5,751 nt of DNA, taken from NCBI GenBank assembly GCA_023265215.1, contig JAHFUH010000372.1, positions 1 through 5,751 on the forward strand, read 5' to 3'. The position numbers and the translations under genes are program-made. The notes under the pieces are model-generated. The model worked only from the letters and a program-made list of their open reading frames with translations, did no database searches and was not told the DNA's origin. This document shows positions 1 to 5,487 of this stretch, in pieces (within the stretch, counting starts at the first letter, position 1; each line of letters starts with the position of its first letter). This DNA is from Acidobacteriota bacterium. GTDB taxonomy: Bacteria; Acidobacteriota; UBA6911.

Positions 1-1
1 T

Positions 2-868
2 CACATACCGCCGGGCATCACAAGCCTGGTCGGGCCGAACGGTTCCGGGAAAACAACCCTGATGAACCTGATGACGGGGCTCATTCACCCGGATCGCGGT
101 TCCATCAGCATGCGCGGCATTTCTCCTCGCGATCCCGAAAATCTGATGCGTATCCTAGGTTATGCAACGCAATATGACTCCGCTCCGCGCTGGGCTACCG
201 GTTTCAGTTTTATTGCCACCGCCTTGCTGCTTTTCGGATACGGCCGTACCGAAGCGGAAAAAAAAGCGTGGAAAGCGCTGGAGCGATTGAATCTCACGAG
301 CGCGGCGCACAAAAGAATGGCTGCTTATTCCAAGGGCATGCGGCAACGCATTCGCCTTGCGCAAGCCATCGCGCACGAACCCGATTTGCTGCTGCTCGAC
401 GAGCCTCTCAACGGATTGGACCCGCTGATCCGGGCGGAGACCATCGCACTTTTCCGGTCCTGGGCTGCACAAGGACGCCATTTGATTATTTCCAGCCATG
501 TTCTCCAGGAAGTGGACGAAATAAGCGACCAGGTCATTCTTATTTCCAACGGAATGATAGTCGCCGAGGGAAAAATTCGCGATGTGCGCGAAGAAATTCA
601 CGAGCATCCCAGCCAATTCATCATTCGTTGCGAGAATGCGCCGCGTGTCGCTTCCCTGCTGTTCAACGAGGACCATGTGACGGAGATACGCTTGAATGAA
701 GATCGCGGCGGCCTGCTCGTCATGACCCGGGATCGAGGTCGATTTGCGCATTCAATAAGCCGCATAGCGCTGGATGGCCAGAGGATTGATGCGGTGATTC
801 CGGCAGACGACAACGTGGACGCGTTATACGAATACCTGATCGGCGAAGGATCGCGTTATGGACAATAA
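2..868 (+). CDS. ABC transporter ATP-binding protein (5' partial)
   Basis: This is the cytoplasmic ATPase subunit of an ABC exporter; it hydrolyses ATP to drive the permease encoded just downstream. The reading frame is already open at base 2, so the start and roughly the first 25-30 residues lie outside the window (inferred from usual family length). Visible in order are the Walker A motif GPNGSGKTT (nt 32-58), a Q-loop region GYATQYDSAPRW (nt 158-193), a divergent signature YSKGMRQR in place of LSGGQ (nt 326-349), Walker B LLLLDEP with Asp and catalytic Glu at nt 398-403, the D-loop NGLDP, and the H-loop His in ISSHVLQE at nt 497-499. All catalytic elements are intact. The roughly 120 residues after the H-loop form the accessory C-terminal region typical of ABC-2 exporter ATPases. 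The stop overlaps the permease start by 11 nt, implying translational coupling. The substrate cannot be told from the ATPase. Confidence 0.95.
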   Translation, partial: HIPPGITSLVGPNGSGKTTLMNLMTGLIHPDRGSISMRGISPRDPENLMRILGYATQYDSAPRWATGFSFIATALLLFGYGRTEAEKKAWKALERLNLTSAAHKRMAAYSKGMRQRIRLAQAIAHEPDLLLLDEPLNGLDPLIRAETIALFRSWAAQGRHLIISSHVLQEVDEISDQVILISNGMIVAEGKIRDVREEIHEHPSQFIIRCENAPRVASLLFNEDHVTEIRLNEDRGGLLVMTRDRGRFAHSISRIALDGQRIDAVIPADDNVDALYEYLIGEGSRYGQ

Positions 869-2384
869 GTCTCGGCTGAAACAGGCGTGGGCCATCGCGA
901 GAATTGAACTGAGGCGCGCTTTTTTCTCCAAACGCGCGTTCTGGGTGTATGGACTGGCATTGTTCCCATGCATTATTTTCTTTGGCCACAACGTTGTGAT
1001 CCGGATCAGGCGGGAACGTCTCTCAACCCGCGCCCTCGTACAGCCGGCTTTGCTGGACACCATCAGGAACGGCGAATCGGCGGAAACCATCCTGCAACGC
1101 CTCGGTAAGCCGCCTATCGATTCCGAGCGCCCGATCTTCGTGCCAAGGAGAGAGAAGGATGGGGTCGCCACATTCAGAATTGAGCCCAGAGTTGAGGCGC
1201 AATTTGTCCGGCTGAATATTGCTTTCCCTGCAATCAGCGGACCGTCTCCCACCGCGCGAATTTATGAATTCGCGATTTACGGGGATAATGATTCCGTCAA
1301 CCTTGCGCTCAAGCGTCCGGCTACGGGCAGCCGGCCTTGCACGCCTGAGGAAGGTCCGGACAAAGCCTTCAACAACAGCCTTAATGGCGGCAAAGACGAC
1401 TGCTGGTGCACACACGAACAAAGCGGATTTCTTCAGGTTGATTTGGGCGCCCCATACAACTTAAAGCGGATCCTCATAAAATATGCTGTCGCCAGGGGAG
1501 AAAGAACCGATCTGAACAGAGCCTATATCAGTGTTCAGGCCAGCAAGGATAATAAAAACTTTCCTATAATCGTGAATGCACCCGGATGGCGATTTTTCGG
1601 TGAGCTGACAAAACGACGCCAGATTTCTTATTTCGACGGCACCCGTGAGGCAAGCCTGAATTTTGAGGATGGGAAACTTGTCAATTCCACCGTAAGTCCG
1701 CTGTTGAACTTCGAGGAGGATCGCCGCATTTTCGCGGGAGTGTTCCAGTACTTTTACCTCCGGCTGGCGATTTTCTTCGGATGCCTCGGCATTTTCATGA
1801 ATCTGTTCCGGGGGGAAATGCTGGACCGGACTCTGCACTTCTGGTTCCTTGTTCCAGCCAGGCGTGAGGTGCTCCTGGCAGGAAAATACGCCGCCGGCCT
1901 GATTGCCTCCGTTGTAATTTTTGTGGGCGGAGCGCTGCTTTGTTTTGCGGTGATGCTGCATACGCATAATTCCGCGGAAGTTAGTGCTTTCTGGCAGACT
2001 TCCGGCATGGCTCATGCATTCTGGTACGCGACGGCTGCAGCTCTCGGATGCATCGGTTATGGAAGCGTCTTTCTGGCAACAGGTTTGCTGTTGAGGAATC
2101 CGATTATTCCAGCGGCTGTGCTTCTCGGATGGGAAAGCATCAACGGTTTTCTGCCCGACATTCTCCAAAAGCTGAGCGTTCTCTATTACCTTCAATCTTT
2201 GTGCCCGACCCCGGCGCCAAAAGATGAAAGCATGCCCGCCTTGCTTCAATTGCTGCTGGCTCCGGCAGCTCCGGCGTCGCGCACCTGGTCCATCATCGGT
2301 TTGCTCGTACTAACCGCGCTGGTGTTGTGGGTCGCTCGCTACGCCGTTCGGCGCATGCAAATATCTTACGGCGCAGATGTATAA
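858..2384 (+). CDS. ABC-2 type transporter permease with a discoidin-like extracytoplasmic domain
   Basis: This is the membrane subunit partnered with the preceding ATPase, 508 residues long. The start ATG at 858 has AAGGA at 846-850, 7 nt upstream, inside the ATPase gene. A cytoplasmic N-terminus is followed by membrane segment 1 (about residues 27-48). A soluble loop of about 240 residues follows (50-290), then a hydrophobic C-terminal half with segments near 293-317, 343-368, 387-412, 413-430 and a last one at 476-497. This is an ABC-2 layout in which the loop after the first helix lies outside the cytoplasm. The loop contains SVNLALKRPATGSR (146-159), DDCWCT (180-185) and FLQVDLGAPYNLKRILIKYA (191-210), which match the start and core of F5/8 type C domains. 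These are galactose-binding-like folds that often bind glycans. The likely role is an exporter with a glycan- or envelope-sensing loop. Substrate and direction are inference. The permease call is strong; the domain call rests on motif reading. Confidence 0.9.
   Translation: MDNKSRLKQAWAIARIELRRAFFSKRAFWVYGLALFPCIIFFGHNVVIRIRRERLSTRALVQPALLDTIRNGESAETILQRLGKPPIDSERPIFVPRREKDGVATFRIEPRVEAQFVRLNIAFPAISGPSPTARIYEFAIYGDNDSVNLALKRPATGSRPCTPEEGPDKAFNNSLNGGKDDCWCTHEQSGFLQVDLGAPYNLKRILIKYAVARGERTDLNRAYISVQASKDNKNFPIIVNAPGWRFFGELTKRRQISYFDGTREASLNFEDGKLVNSTVSPLLNFEEDRRIFAGVFQYFYLRLAIFFGCLGIFMNLFRGEMLDRTLHFWFLVPARREVLLAGKYAAGLIASVVIFVGGALLCFAVMLHTHNSAEVSAFWQTSGMAHAFWYATAAALGCIGYGSVFLATGLLLRNPIIPAAVLLGWESINGFLPDILQKLSVLYYLQSLCPTPAPKDESMPALLQLLLAPAAPASRTWSIIGLLVLTALVLWVARYAVRRMQISYGADV
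1293..1607 (+). other. F5/8 type C (discoidin)-like domain coding segment in the permease loop
   Basis: Permease residues about 146-250 read as the N-terminal and central part of a discoidin fold: an NLALxRPAT opening, an acidic D-D-C-W-C-T stretch where family members usually have D..T.W, the L-Q-V-D-L-G strand, and an ISVQASKDNKNF strand resembling the usual V-x-x-S-x-D-G-x-x-W. Three cysteines (161, 182, 184) lie in this region and could form a disulfide if it is periplasmic. The closing strand normally seen at the end of the fold (R-Y-V-R-L ... I-x-E-F-x-V-Y-G) is instead found upstream, at residues 115-143 (FVRL and IYEFAIYG). Boundaries are approximate and the ligand is unknown. Confidence 0.65.
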
Positions 2385-2385
2385 A

Positions 2386-2418
2386 CAGAAGCCAGAAGCA
2401 AGAAGCCGGAAGCCAGAA
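2386..2418 (+). repeat. Short purine-rich GAAGCC-type repeat tract
   Basis: Four degenerate copies of a GAAGC(C) unit (GAAGCC, GAAGC, GAAGCC, GAAGCC) follow one another directly after the permease stop codon. The last two form the 5' arm of the hairpin at 2401-2438, whose 3' arm is the complementary GGCTCCTGGCTT. This could be a degraded dispersed intergenic repeat; a single window cannot show whether it is repeated in the genome. Confidence 0.4.
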
Positions 2419-2438
2419 TAAATTGGCTCCTGGCTTTT
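2401..2438 (+). terminator. Probable factor-independent terminator of the ABC operon
   Basis: Bases 2401-2415 pair with 2424-2438 around an 8-nt loop (2416-2423). The pairing has one A-C mismatch and two G-U pairs in a 15-position stem. The 3' arm ends in a short TTTT run followed by GTGG. The hairpin lies 16 nt after the permease stop and before the next gene's leader. The T-run is short and lies partly within the stem, so efficiency is uncertain. Confidence 0.55.
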
Positions 2439-2488
2439 GTGGAGTTATGAATATTTGCGCCAAGACTTCAAAATGGCTGAGATGCCTA

Positions 2489-2497
2489 TGCTATTAT
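2489..2497 (+). promoter_or_regulatory. Candidate extended -10 promoter for the aldo/keto reductase gene
   Basis: TGCTATTAT combines an extended TGn element (2489-2491) with TATTAT (2492-2497), one mismatch from TATAAT. It lies in an A+T-rich intergenic stretch after the upstream terminator. No good -35 box is seen at 16-18 bp; TTCAAA at 2467-2472 is 19 bp away. Transcription would begin near 2504, giving a leader of about 70 nt. This is motif evidence only. Confidence 0.35.
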
Positions 2498-2560
2498 TTC
2501 AACGCTCATAGCAATCGCATAATCAGATCGGCGGCCGAAAAATTACTTAATTAAATGGCT

Positions 2561-2565
2561 GGGAG
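2561..2565 (+). promoter_or_regulatory. Ribosome binding site of the aldo/keto reductase gene
   Basis: GGGAG sits 7 nt before the ATG at 2573. That ATG begins a protein with a twin-arginine signal, and the two observations together fix the start. Confidence 0.7.
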
Positions 2566-2572
2566 ATCCTGA

Positions 2573-3514
2573 ATGAAAGACAGTCGAATTACTCGTCGAG
2601 AGTTTATCAGGGACGCAACAGTATCCGCCGGTGCAGCGTTCATTGCATCCCACGCGCCGGGATTTCCAGCCCAGCAACAGGTTCGACAGCATTCCGATCA
2701 AGTCACGCTCGGCAAAACCGGAATAAAGCTGAGCCGCATTGGTTTCGGCTGCGGCACCAACAGTGGTGAACTGCAGCGCGGATTGGGACATGAGAAATTC
2801 AATGACCTGATTCATTATGCGTACGATCATGGCATCACTTATATCGATACCGCCGACTCGTACGGCACTCATCCCTGGGTGCGCGAAGCAATCAAGGGCA
2901 TCCCCAGAGAGAAGCTTTATATCCAGTCGAAAATAATGGTGATGGGCGGCTTTGGCGGCATGGGAATGGGCATGGGTAATTCGGAGAACGCACGCGATCT
3001 CCTGGATCGTTTCCGAAAAGAATTAAATGTGGATTACATTGATACGGTACTGCTCCACTGCCAGATTGCCCCGAACTGGGACGAACAATCAAAGTCCCTG
3101 AGAGACGGCATGGAAGAAGCCAAGCAAAAGAAGATTATTCGCGCACACGGCGTCTCCTGCCATTCCCTGCCGGCTACAATGAAGGCCGCGTCGCTCGATT
3201 GGGTGGACGTCAACCTGGTACGGGTCAATCCTCAGGGCGTGAATATCGACACGCCGGAAATGACGGTCTTCGGCAGCAGCAACGAATCCCATTTCCCCGC
3301 CCTGGTGGAACAGCTCAAGGTCATGAAGAAAAACGGCCACGGCATCATTGGGATGAAGATGATCGGAGAAGGCCAGTTCACGAATATCGCCGACCGCAAG
3401 AAAGCCTTTACCTGGGCAATGCAATCCAACCTGGTAGACGCGGTCGTCGTAGGCATGAAGAGCCGCGCCGAAATCGACGAAGCCATCGCCCACATCAACG
3501 CAGCATTCGCTTAG
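2573..3514 (+). CDS. Tat-exported aldo/keto reductase family oxidoreductase
   Basis: This is a 313-residue NAD(P)H-dependent oxidoreductase of the aldo/keto reductase (AKR) superfamily. The N-terminus carries TRREFIRD (residues 7-14), a twin-arginine Tat motif, then a weakly hydrophobic stretch (15-31) and a possible cleavage site after FPA (33), so export as a folded protein is expected. The barrel follows: LGKTGIKLSRIGFGCGTNS (46-64), DTADSYG with catalytic Asp92 and Tyr97, QSK with Lys120, and LLH with His162. The AKR tetrad is therefore complete. The C-terminal VVVGMKSRAEIDEA (291-304) is the usual cofactor phosphate-binding region. No C-terminal ferredoxin-type cysteine cluster is present, unlike in some Tat-type AKR relatives. 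A Gly/Met-rich stretch occupies 122-135. The gene stands alone between a terminator and an inverted-repeat element, and its TAG stop lies at the element's left boundary. Substrate is unknown. Confidence 0.92.
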   Translation: MKDSRITRREFIRDATVSAGAAFIASHAPGFPAQQQVRQHSDQVTLGKTGIKLSRIGFGCGTNSGELQRGLGHEKFNDLIHYAYDHGITYIDTADSYGTHPWVREAIKGIPREKLYIQSKIMVMGGFGGMGMGMGNSENARDLLDRFRKELNVDYIDTVLLHCQIAPNWDEQSKSLRDGMEEAKQKKIIRAHGVSCHSLPATMKAASLDWVDVNLVRVNPQGVNIDTPEMTVFGSSNESHFPALVEQLKVMKKNGHGIIGMKMIGEGQFTNIADRKKAFTWAMQSNLVDAVVVGMKSRAEIDEAIAHINAAFA

Positions 3515-3543
3515 GGCATGCGCAAGAATTACTTGGCATTTTG
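3514..3543 (+). repeat. Left terminal inverted repeat
   Basis: This is the 30-base arm exactly complementary to 3737-3766; counting the shared A/T just outside, identity extends to 31 bases (3513-3543 and 3737-3767). Its first base supplies the G of the reductase TAG stop codon. Confidence 0.95.
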
Positions 3544-3675
3544 GCGCGAGCGCCGGGCGGGCAGATGCAAGGCGACGCGACGCAGGCGATGCGGTGTCAT
3601 CGTCGAGGAGCGGCAACGAAGCAGATGCCGGCCCGCCGGCGTTGTTGCTCACTCCTTACATGCAGCCCGGCATGG

Positions 3676-3693
3676 CTGGGCCTTCGGACCCAG
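3676..3693 (+). other. cUUCGg-capped hairpin inside the inverted-repeat element
   Basis: CTGGG (3676-3680) pairs with CCCAG (3689-3693). After one C-A mismatch, a C-G pair closes a TTCG tetraloop (3683-3686). As RNA this would be the very stable cUUCGg loop. It lies within the longer internal stem 3630-3640 / 3713-3723, suggesting the element can fold as an ordered structure. No T-run follows, so it does not look like a terminator. Confidence 0.5.
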
Positions 3694-3736
3694 TGCTCGT
3701 CGCTCGCGCCTAGCCGGCGGGCCTGGGGGCCGGCAG

Positions 3737-3766
3737 CAAAATGCCAAGTAATTCTTGCGCATGCCC
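3737..3766 (-). repeat. Right terminal inverted repeat
   Basis: This is the exact reverse complement of 3514-3543, followed by TTAG at 3767-3770, which restores the sequence that would have followed the reductase's last codon before insertion. Confidence 0.95.
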
Positions 3767-3769
3767 TTA

Positions 3770-3915
3770 GGCTGACAGGTCGGACCAAAACAGCGAGGGT
3801 GTGTCGCCTCTCCCCTTCAACAACAGGAAAAGGAGCGGCAGAAATCCAAGATCTAATTTCGATTTACCGGCATTGGATATTGCCGTTACAGAAATCACAG
3901 GATTAGGCTTGGCTT
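3770..3915 (+). other. Non-coding leader upstream of the antiporter gene
   Basis: This stretch holds no credible ORF and no clear terminator. TTGCCG (3880-3885) with TAGGCT (3904-3909) at 18 bp is too weak to call a promoter. It probably contains the antiporter promoter, but I cannot place it. Confidence 0.4.
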
Positions 3916-3921
3916 GAGGGG
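3916..3921 (+). promoter_or_regulatory. Ribosome binding site deciding the antiporter start
   Basis: GAGGGG lies 4 nt before GTG 3926 and overlaps the alternative TTG 3914, so it can only serve a start downstream of it. The spacing is a little short, but no better site precedes TTG 3914. This favours GTG as the initiator. Confidence 0.5.
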
Positions 3922-3925
3922 AATT

Positions 3926-5278
3926 GTGCTGGCAATAAAGAAACTACTATGGATAATTGCTGGAACAGTTATTTTTTCCGCGCCTGCGTTCGCCTCTAAA
4001 GGGGTTGGACATTCAGATTCAATTGCGCCGACCCTTCTTGCTCTTTTCGTTGTGCTCATGGCCGCAAAATTGGGGGGTGAACTCTTCGAACGCCTTTCAT
4101 TACCTGCCGTTCTGGGGGAGCTTGTTGCCGGGATTATCCTAGGCAATCTCATTTTGATCCATCCAGGTTGGAGCTTTCTGGAACCGCTGCGCGTAACGCC
4201 GGTCCAGGAGAACTGGGCTTTGATTGTGGAGAGTCTTGCCCGGCTCGGAGTCATCATTCTTCTCTTTGAGGTCGGACTCGAGTCAACGGTTCAAGGCATG
4301 ATGAAAGTCGGTGGTTCCGCCTTTCTCGTCGCCGTTCTGGGAATAATAGCGCCGTTTTTCCTTGGATACGCAGCCAGCTGGATCTTCATAAAAGAGCTTC
4401 CTTCCGCGCTTGCAGCAGCTGTGCCGGGATTCAGTCTCAGCTACGTGCACTTGTTTATGGGTGCAGTCCTCTCTGCAACGAGCGTGGGGATCACGGCGAG
4501 GGTCTTCAAAGATCTCGGCAGGCTCCAGACCAAAGAGGCGCAGATTATACTTGGAGCTGCCGTTATCGATGATGTTTTAGGACTCATCATACTTGCCGTA
4601 GTATCGGGCATTGTTAACGCCGCTGAATTGGGGCGCGCTCTGGATATCGGCGCAGTCCTTCGTTTGATCGGAGTGGCCGTTCTCTTTCTGGGAGGCTCTC
4701 TTACGATTGGTGCTTTTCTTGTTCCGCGAATCATGCGCCAGCTGGCGAAACTGCGCACAGGGGGCATGATGATCATATCGGCTCTCCTGTTCTGCTTTGG
4801 AATGGCATATATTGCAGACGCAGCAGGCCTGGCGCCCATAGTCGGAGCATTTGCAGCAGGGCTCCTTCTTGAGGAGGTTCATTTCAGGGGATTCCCTGAA
4901 GATATCCAAATAGAGCAGCTCATCAAGCCCGTGTCTGCATTCCTGGTGCCCATTTTTTTCGTGCTTATGGGCATTCAAGTTCGGCTGGAAACCTTCGCCC
5001 AATTATCTGTTCTCGGTGTAGCCGCGGGTTTCACCCTCGCGGCAGTGATAGGTAAGCAGGTGTGTGGACTTGGAGTTTTGGAGCGTGGACTGGACCGGTT
5101 GAGCGTAGGTGTCGGGATGATACCACGCGGTGAGGTCGGGCTTATCTTTGCCGGTGCAGGTAGAATATTAAAGGTTATCGATGATGCAACCTTTTCAGCC
5201 GTTGTAATTATGGTGATTGTCACGACGCTGATTACACCTCCCGTGTTGAAGATGACCCTCGCACGTCGAAGACGATGA
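3926..5278 (+). CDS. CPA2-family cation/proton antiporter (Na+/H+ exchanger domain, Kef-like, no RCK domain)
   Basis: This is an inner-membrane monovalent cation/H+ antiporter, probably used for pH and Na+ or K+ homeostasis. I chose GTG 3926 (450 residues) over TTG 3914 (454) because GAGGGG at 3916-3921 can serve only the former. A basic n-region (LAIKK), a hydrophobic core and AFA followed by SKG (cut near residue 23) look like a signal peptide. The exchanger domain follows, with about 12 hydrophobic segments. Its family motifs are LPAVLGELVAGIILG (59-73), LLFEVGLES (112-120), LSATSVGITARVF (182-194, the broken-helix region), AAVIDDVLGL with the paired Asp215-Asp216, and GMIPRGEVGLIFAGAG (397-412). 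The Asp-Asp pair is typical of electrogenic Na+/H+ exchangers of the NapA type, whereas glutathione-gated Kef channels differ here. The protein stops right after the last helix at ARRRR, so there is no RCK/TrkA-N regulatory domain. The ion preference is inferred. Confidence 0.93.
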   Translation: MLAIKKLLWIIAGTVIFSAPAFASKGVGHSDSIAPTLLALFVVLMAAKLGGELFERLSLPAVLGELVAGIILGNLILIHPGWSFLEPLRVTPVQENWALIVESLARLGVIILLFEVGLESTVQGMMKVGGSAFLVAVLGIIAPFFLGYAASWIFIKELPSALAAAVPGFSLSYVHLFMGAVLSATSVGITARVFKDLGRLQTKEAQIILGAAVIDDVLGLIILAVVSGIVNAAELGRALDIGAVLRLIGVAVLFLGGSLTIGAFLVPRIMRQLAKLRTGGMMIISALLFCFGMAYIADAAGLAPIVGAFAAGLLLEEVHFRGFPEDIQIEQLIKPVSAFLVPIFFVLMGIQVRLETFAQLSVLGVAAGFTLAAVIGKQVCGLGVLERGLDRLSVGVGMIPRGEVGLIFAGAGRILKVIDDATFSAVVIMVIVTTLITPPVLKMTLARRRR

Positions 5279-5487
5279 GCCCGATGATTGGGCAAAATGG
5301 GTATGGGACATGTCCGCTGGTAGACTTAGGGCATGCGTATCGCGTCGTTTATGCGGTGCAGCTCGCCGATGAGCTGTGGATACTCCACGCATTTCAGAAG
5401 AAATCCAGGCGCGGCATAAAGACGCCGGAGCATGAAGTTGATTTGGTTAGGGATCGTCTGAAGAAACTGAAGGAGATGTTACGATGA
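5275..5487 (+). CDS. RelE/HigB (Gp49-like) toxin, N-terminally truncated remnant
   Basis: The open frame of 70 codons ends with about 53 residues that match the C-terminal half of phage Gp49-like / RelE-ParE superfamily toxins. These are ribosome-dependent mRNA interferases of type II toxin-antitoxin pairs. Recognisable pieces are AYRVVYAV (residues 21-28), the strand WILHAFQKKS (35-44), and IKTPEHEVDLVRDRLKKLKEMLR (48-70, the final helices). Family members are usually about 100-120 residues, and the first strand and two helices are absent. Residues 1-17 match nothing I recognise, and no upstream frame supplies the missing half. The ATG at 5275 overlaps the antiporter stop and has only a weak GAAG (5268-5271) upstream. 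The 3' end overlaps the antitoxin start by ATGA, the normal toxin-first layout. It is probably an inactive pseudogene, though a short translated product is possible. Confidence 0.7.
   Translation: MSPMIGQNGYGTCPLVDLGHAYRVVYAVQLADELWILHAFQKKSRRGIKTPEHEVDLVRDRLKKLKEMLR
5470..5475 (+). promoter_or_regulatory. Ribosome binding site of the antitoxin gene
   Basis: AAGGAG lies 8 nt before ATG 5484, within the toxin remnant's coding sequence. It is a near-consensus site and supports independent, efficient translation of the antitoxin. Confidence 0.75.

Larger units (their letters stand above)
3514..3766. mobile_element. MITE-like non-autonomous element with perfect 30-bp terminal inverted repeats
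   Basis: The outer ends are exact reverse complements over 30 bases: 3514-3543, beginning GGGCATGCGCAAGAATTACT, and 3737-3766. Identical TTA triplets flank the element (3511-3513 and 3767-3769), as expected of a target-site duplication. Since the next bases also agree, the duplication can equally be read as CTTAG (3510-3514 / 3766-3770), leaving 29-bp ends. The interior is clearly more G+C-rich than both flanks and contains no convincing protein; the open frames crossing it are low-complexity Arg/Ala-rich translations. It has further internal inverted repeats (3543-3552 with 3701-3710; 3630-3640 with 3713-3723). The size, ends and lack of coding capacity fit a MITE mobilised by a transposase elsewhere. 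Matching that transposase family is not possible from this window. A non-mobile long-hairpin repeat is the alternative. Confidence 0.75.

Noticed and set aside
1461..2249. 262-codon open frame on the minus strand opposite the permease.
   Set aside because: It lies opposite a well-supported membrane protein with clear family motifs; its translation shows no domain and no coding-like start context.
2327..2554. 75-codon open frame covering the permease end and the intergenic region.
   Set aside because: It starts inside the permease gene in another frame and covers the terminator hairpin and the candidate promoter; no homology is recognisable.
3518..3751. Open frame of 77 codons across the inverted-repeat element.
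   Set aside because: It begins and ends within the terminal repeats, is rich in Arg, Ala and Gly as expected from GC-rich non-coding DNA, has no ribosome binding site and matches no known domain.
3513..3767. Integron attC site or CRISPR-type repeat as an explanation of the inverted repeats.
   Set aside because: There are no attC core boxes, no integrase, and no repeated spacer-repeat pattern; two long perfect arms with flanking duplications fit a transposable element better.
3199..3906. Long open frame overlapping the reductase in another frame and running across the element.
   Set aside because: The Arg/Gly-rich, low-complexity translation is a shadow of the reductase frame in its first half and then crosses the mobile element.
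3873..3909. Possible -35/-10 pairs upstream of the antiporter (TTGGAT, TTGCCG, TAGGCT).
   Set aside because: No pair combines acceptable hexamers with 16-18 bp spacing; the best -10 matches only three of six consensus positions.
5325..5337. CTTAGGGCATGCG is identical to the left end of the inverted-repeat element with its flank (3510-3522), hinting at a second element end.
   Set aside because: The match stops after 13 bases, no partner inverted repeat is present nearby, and the bases encode the family-typical DLGHAYR region of the toxin remnant. One 13-mer match in a window of this size is plausible by chance.
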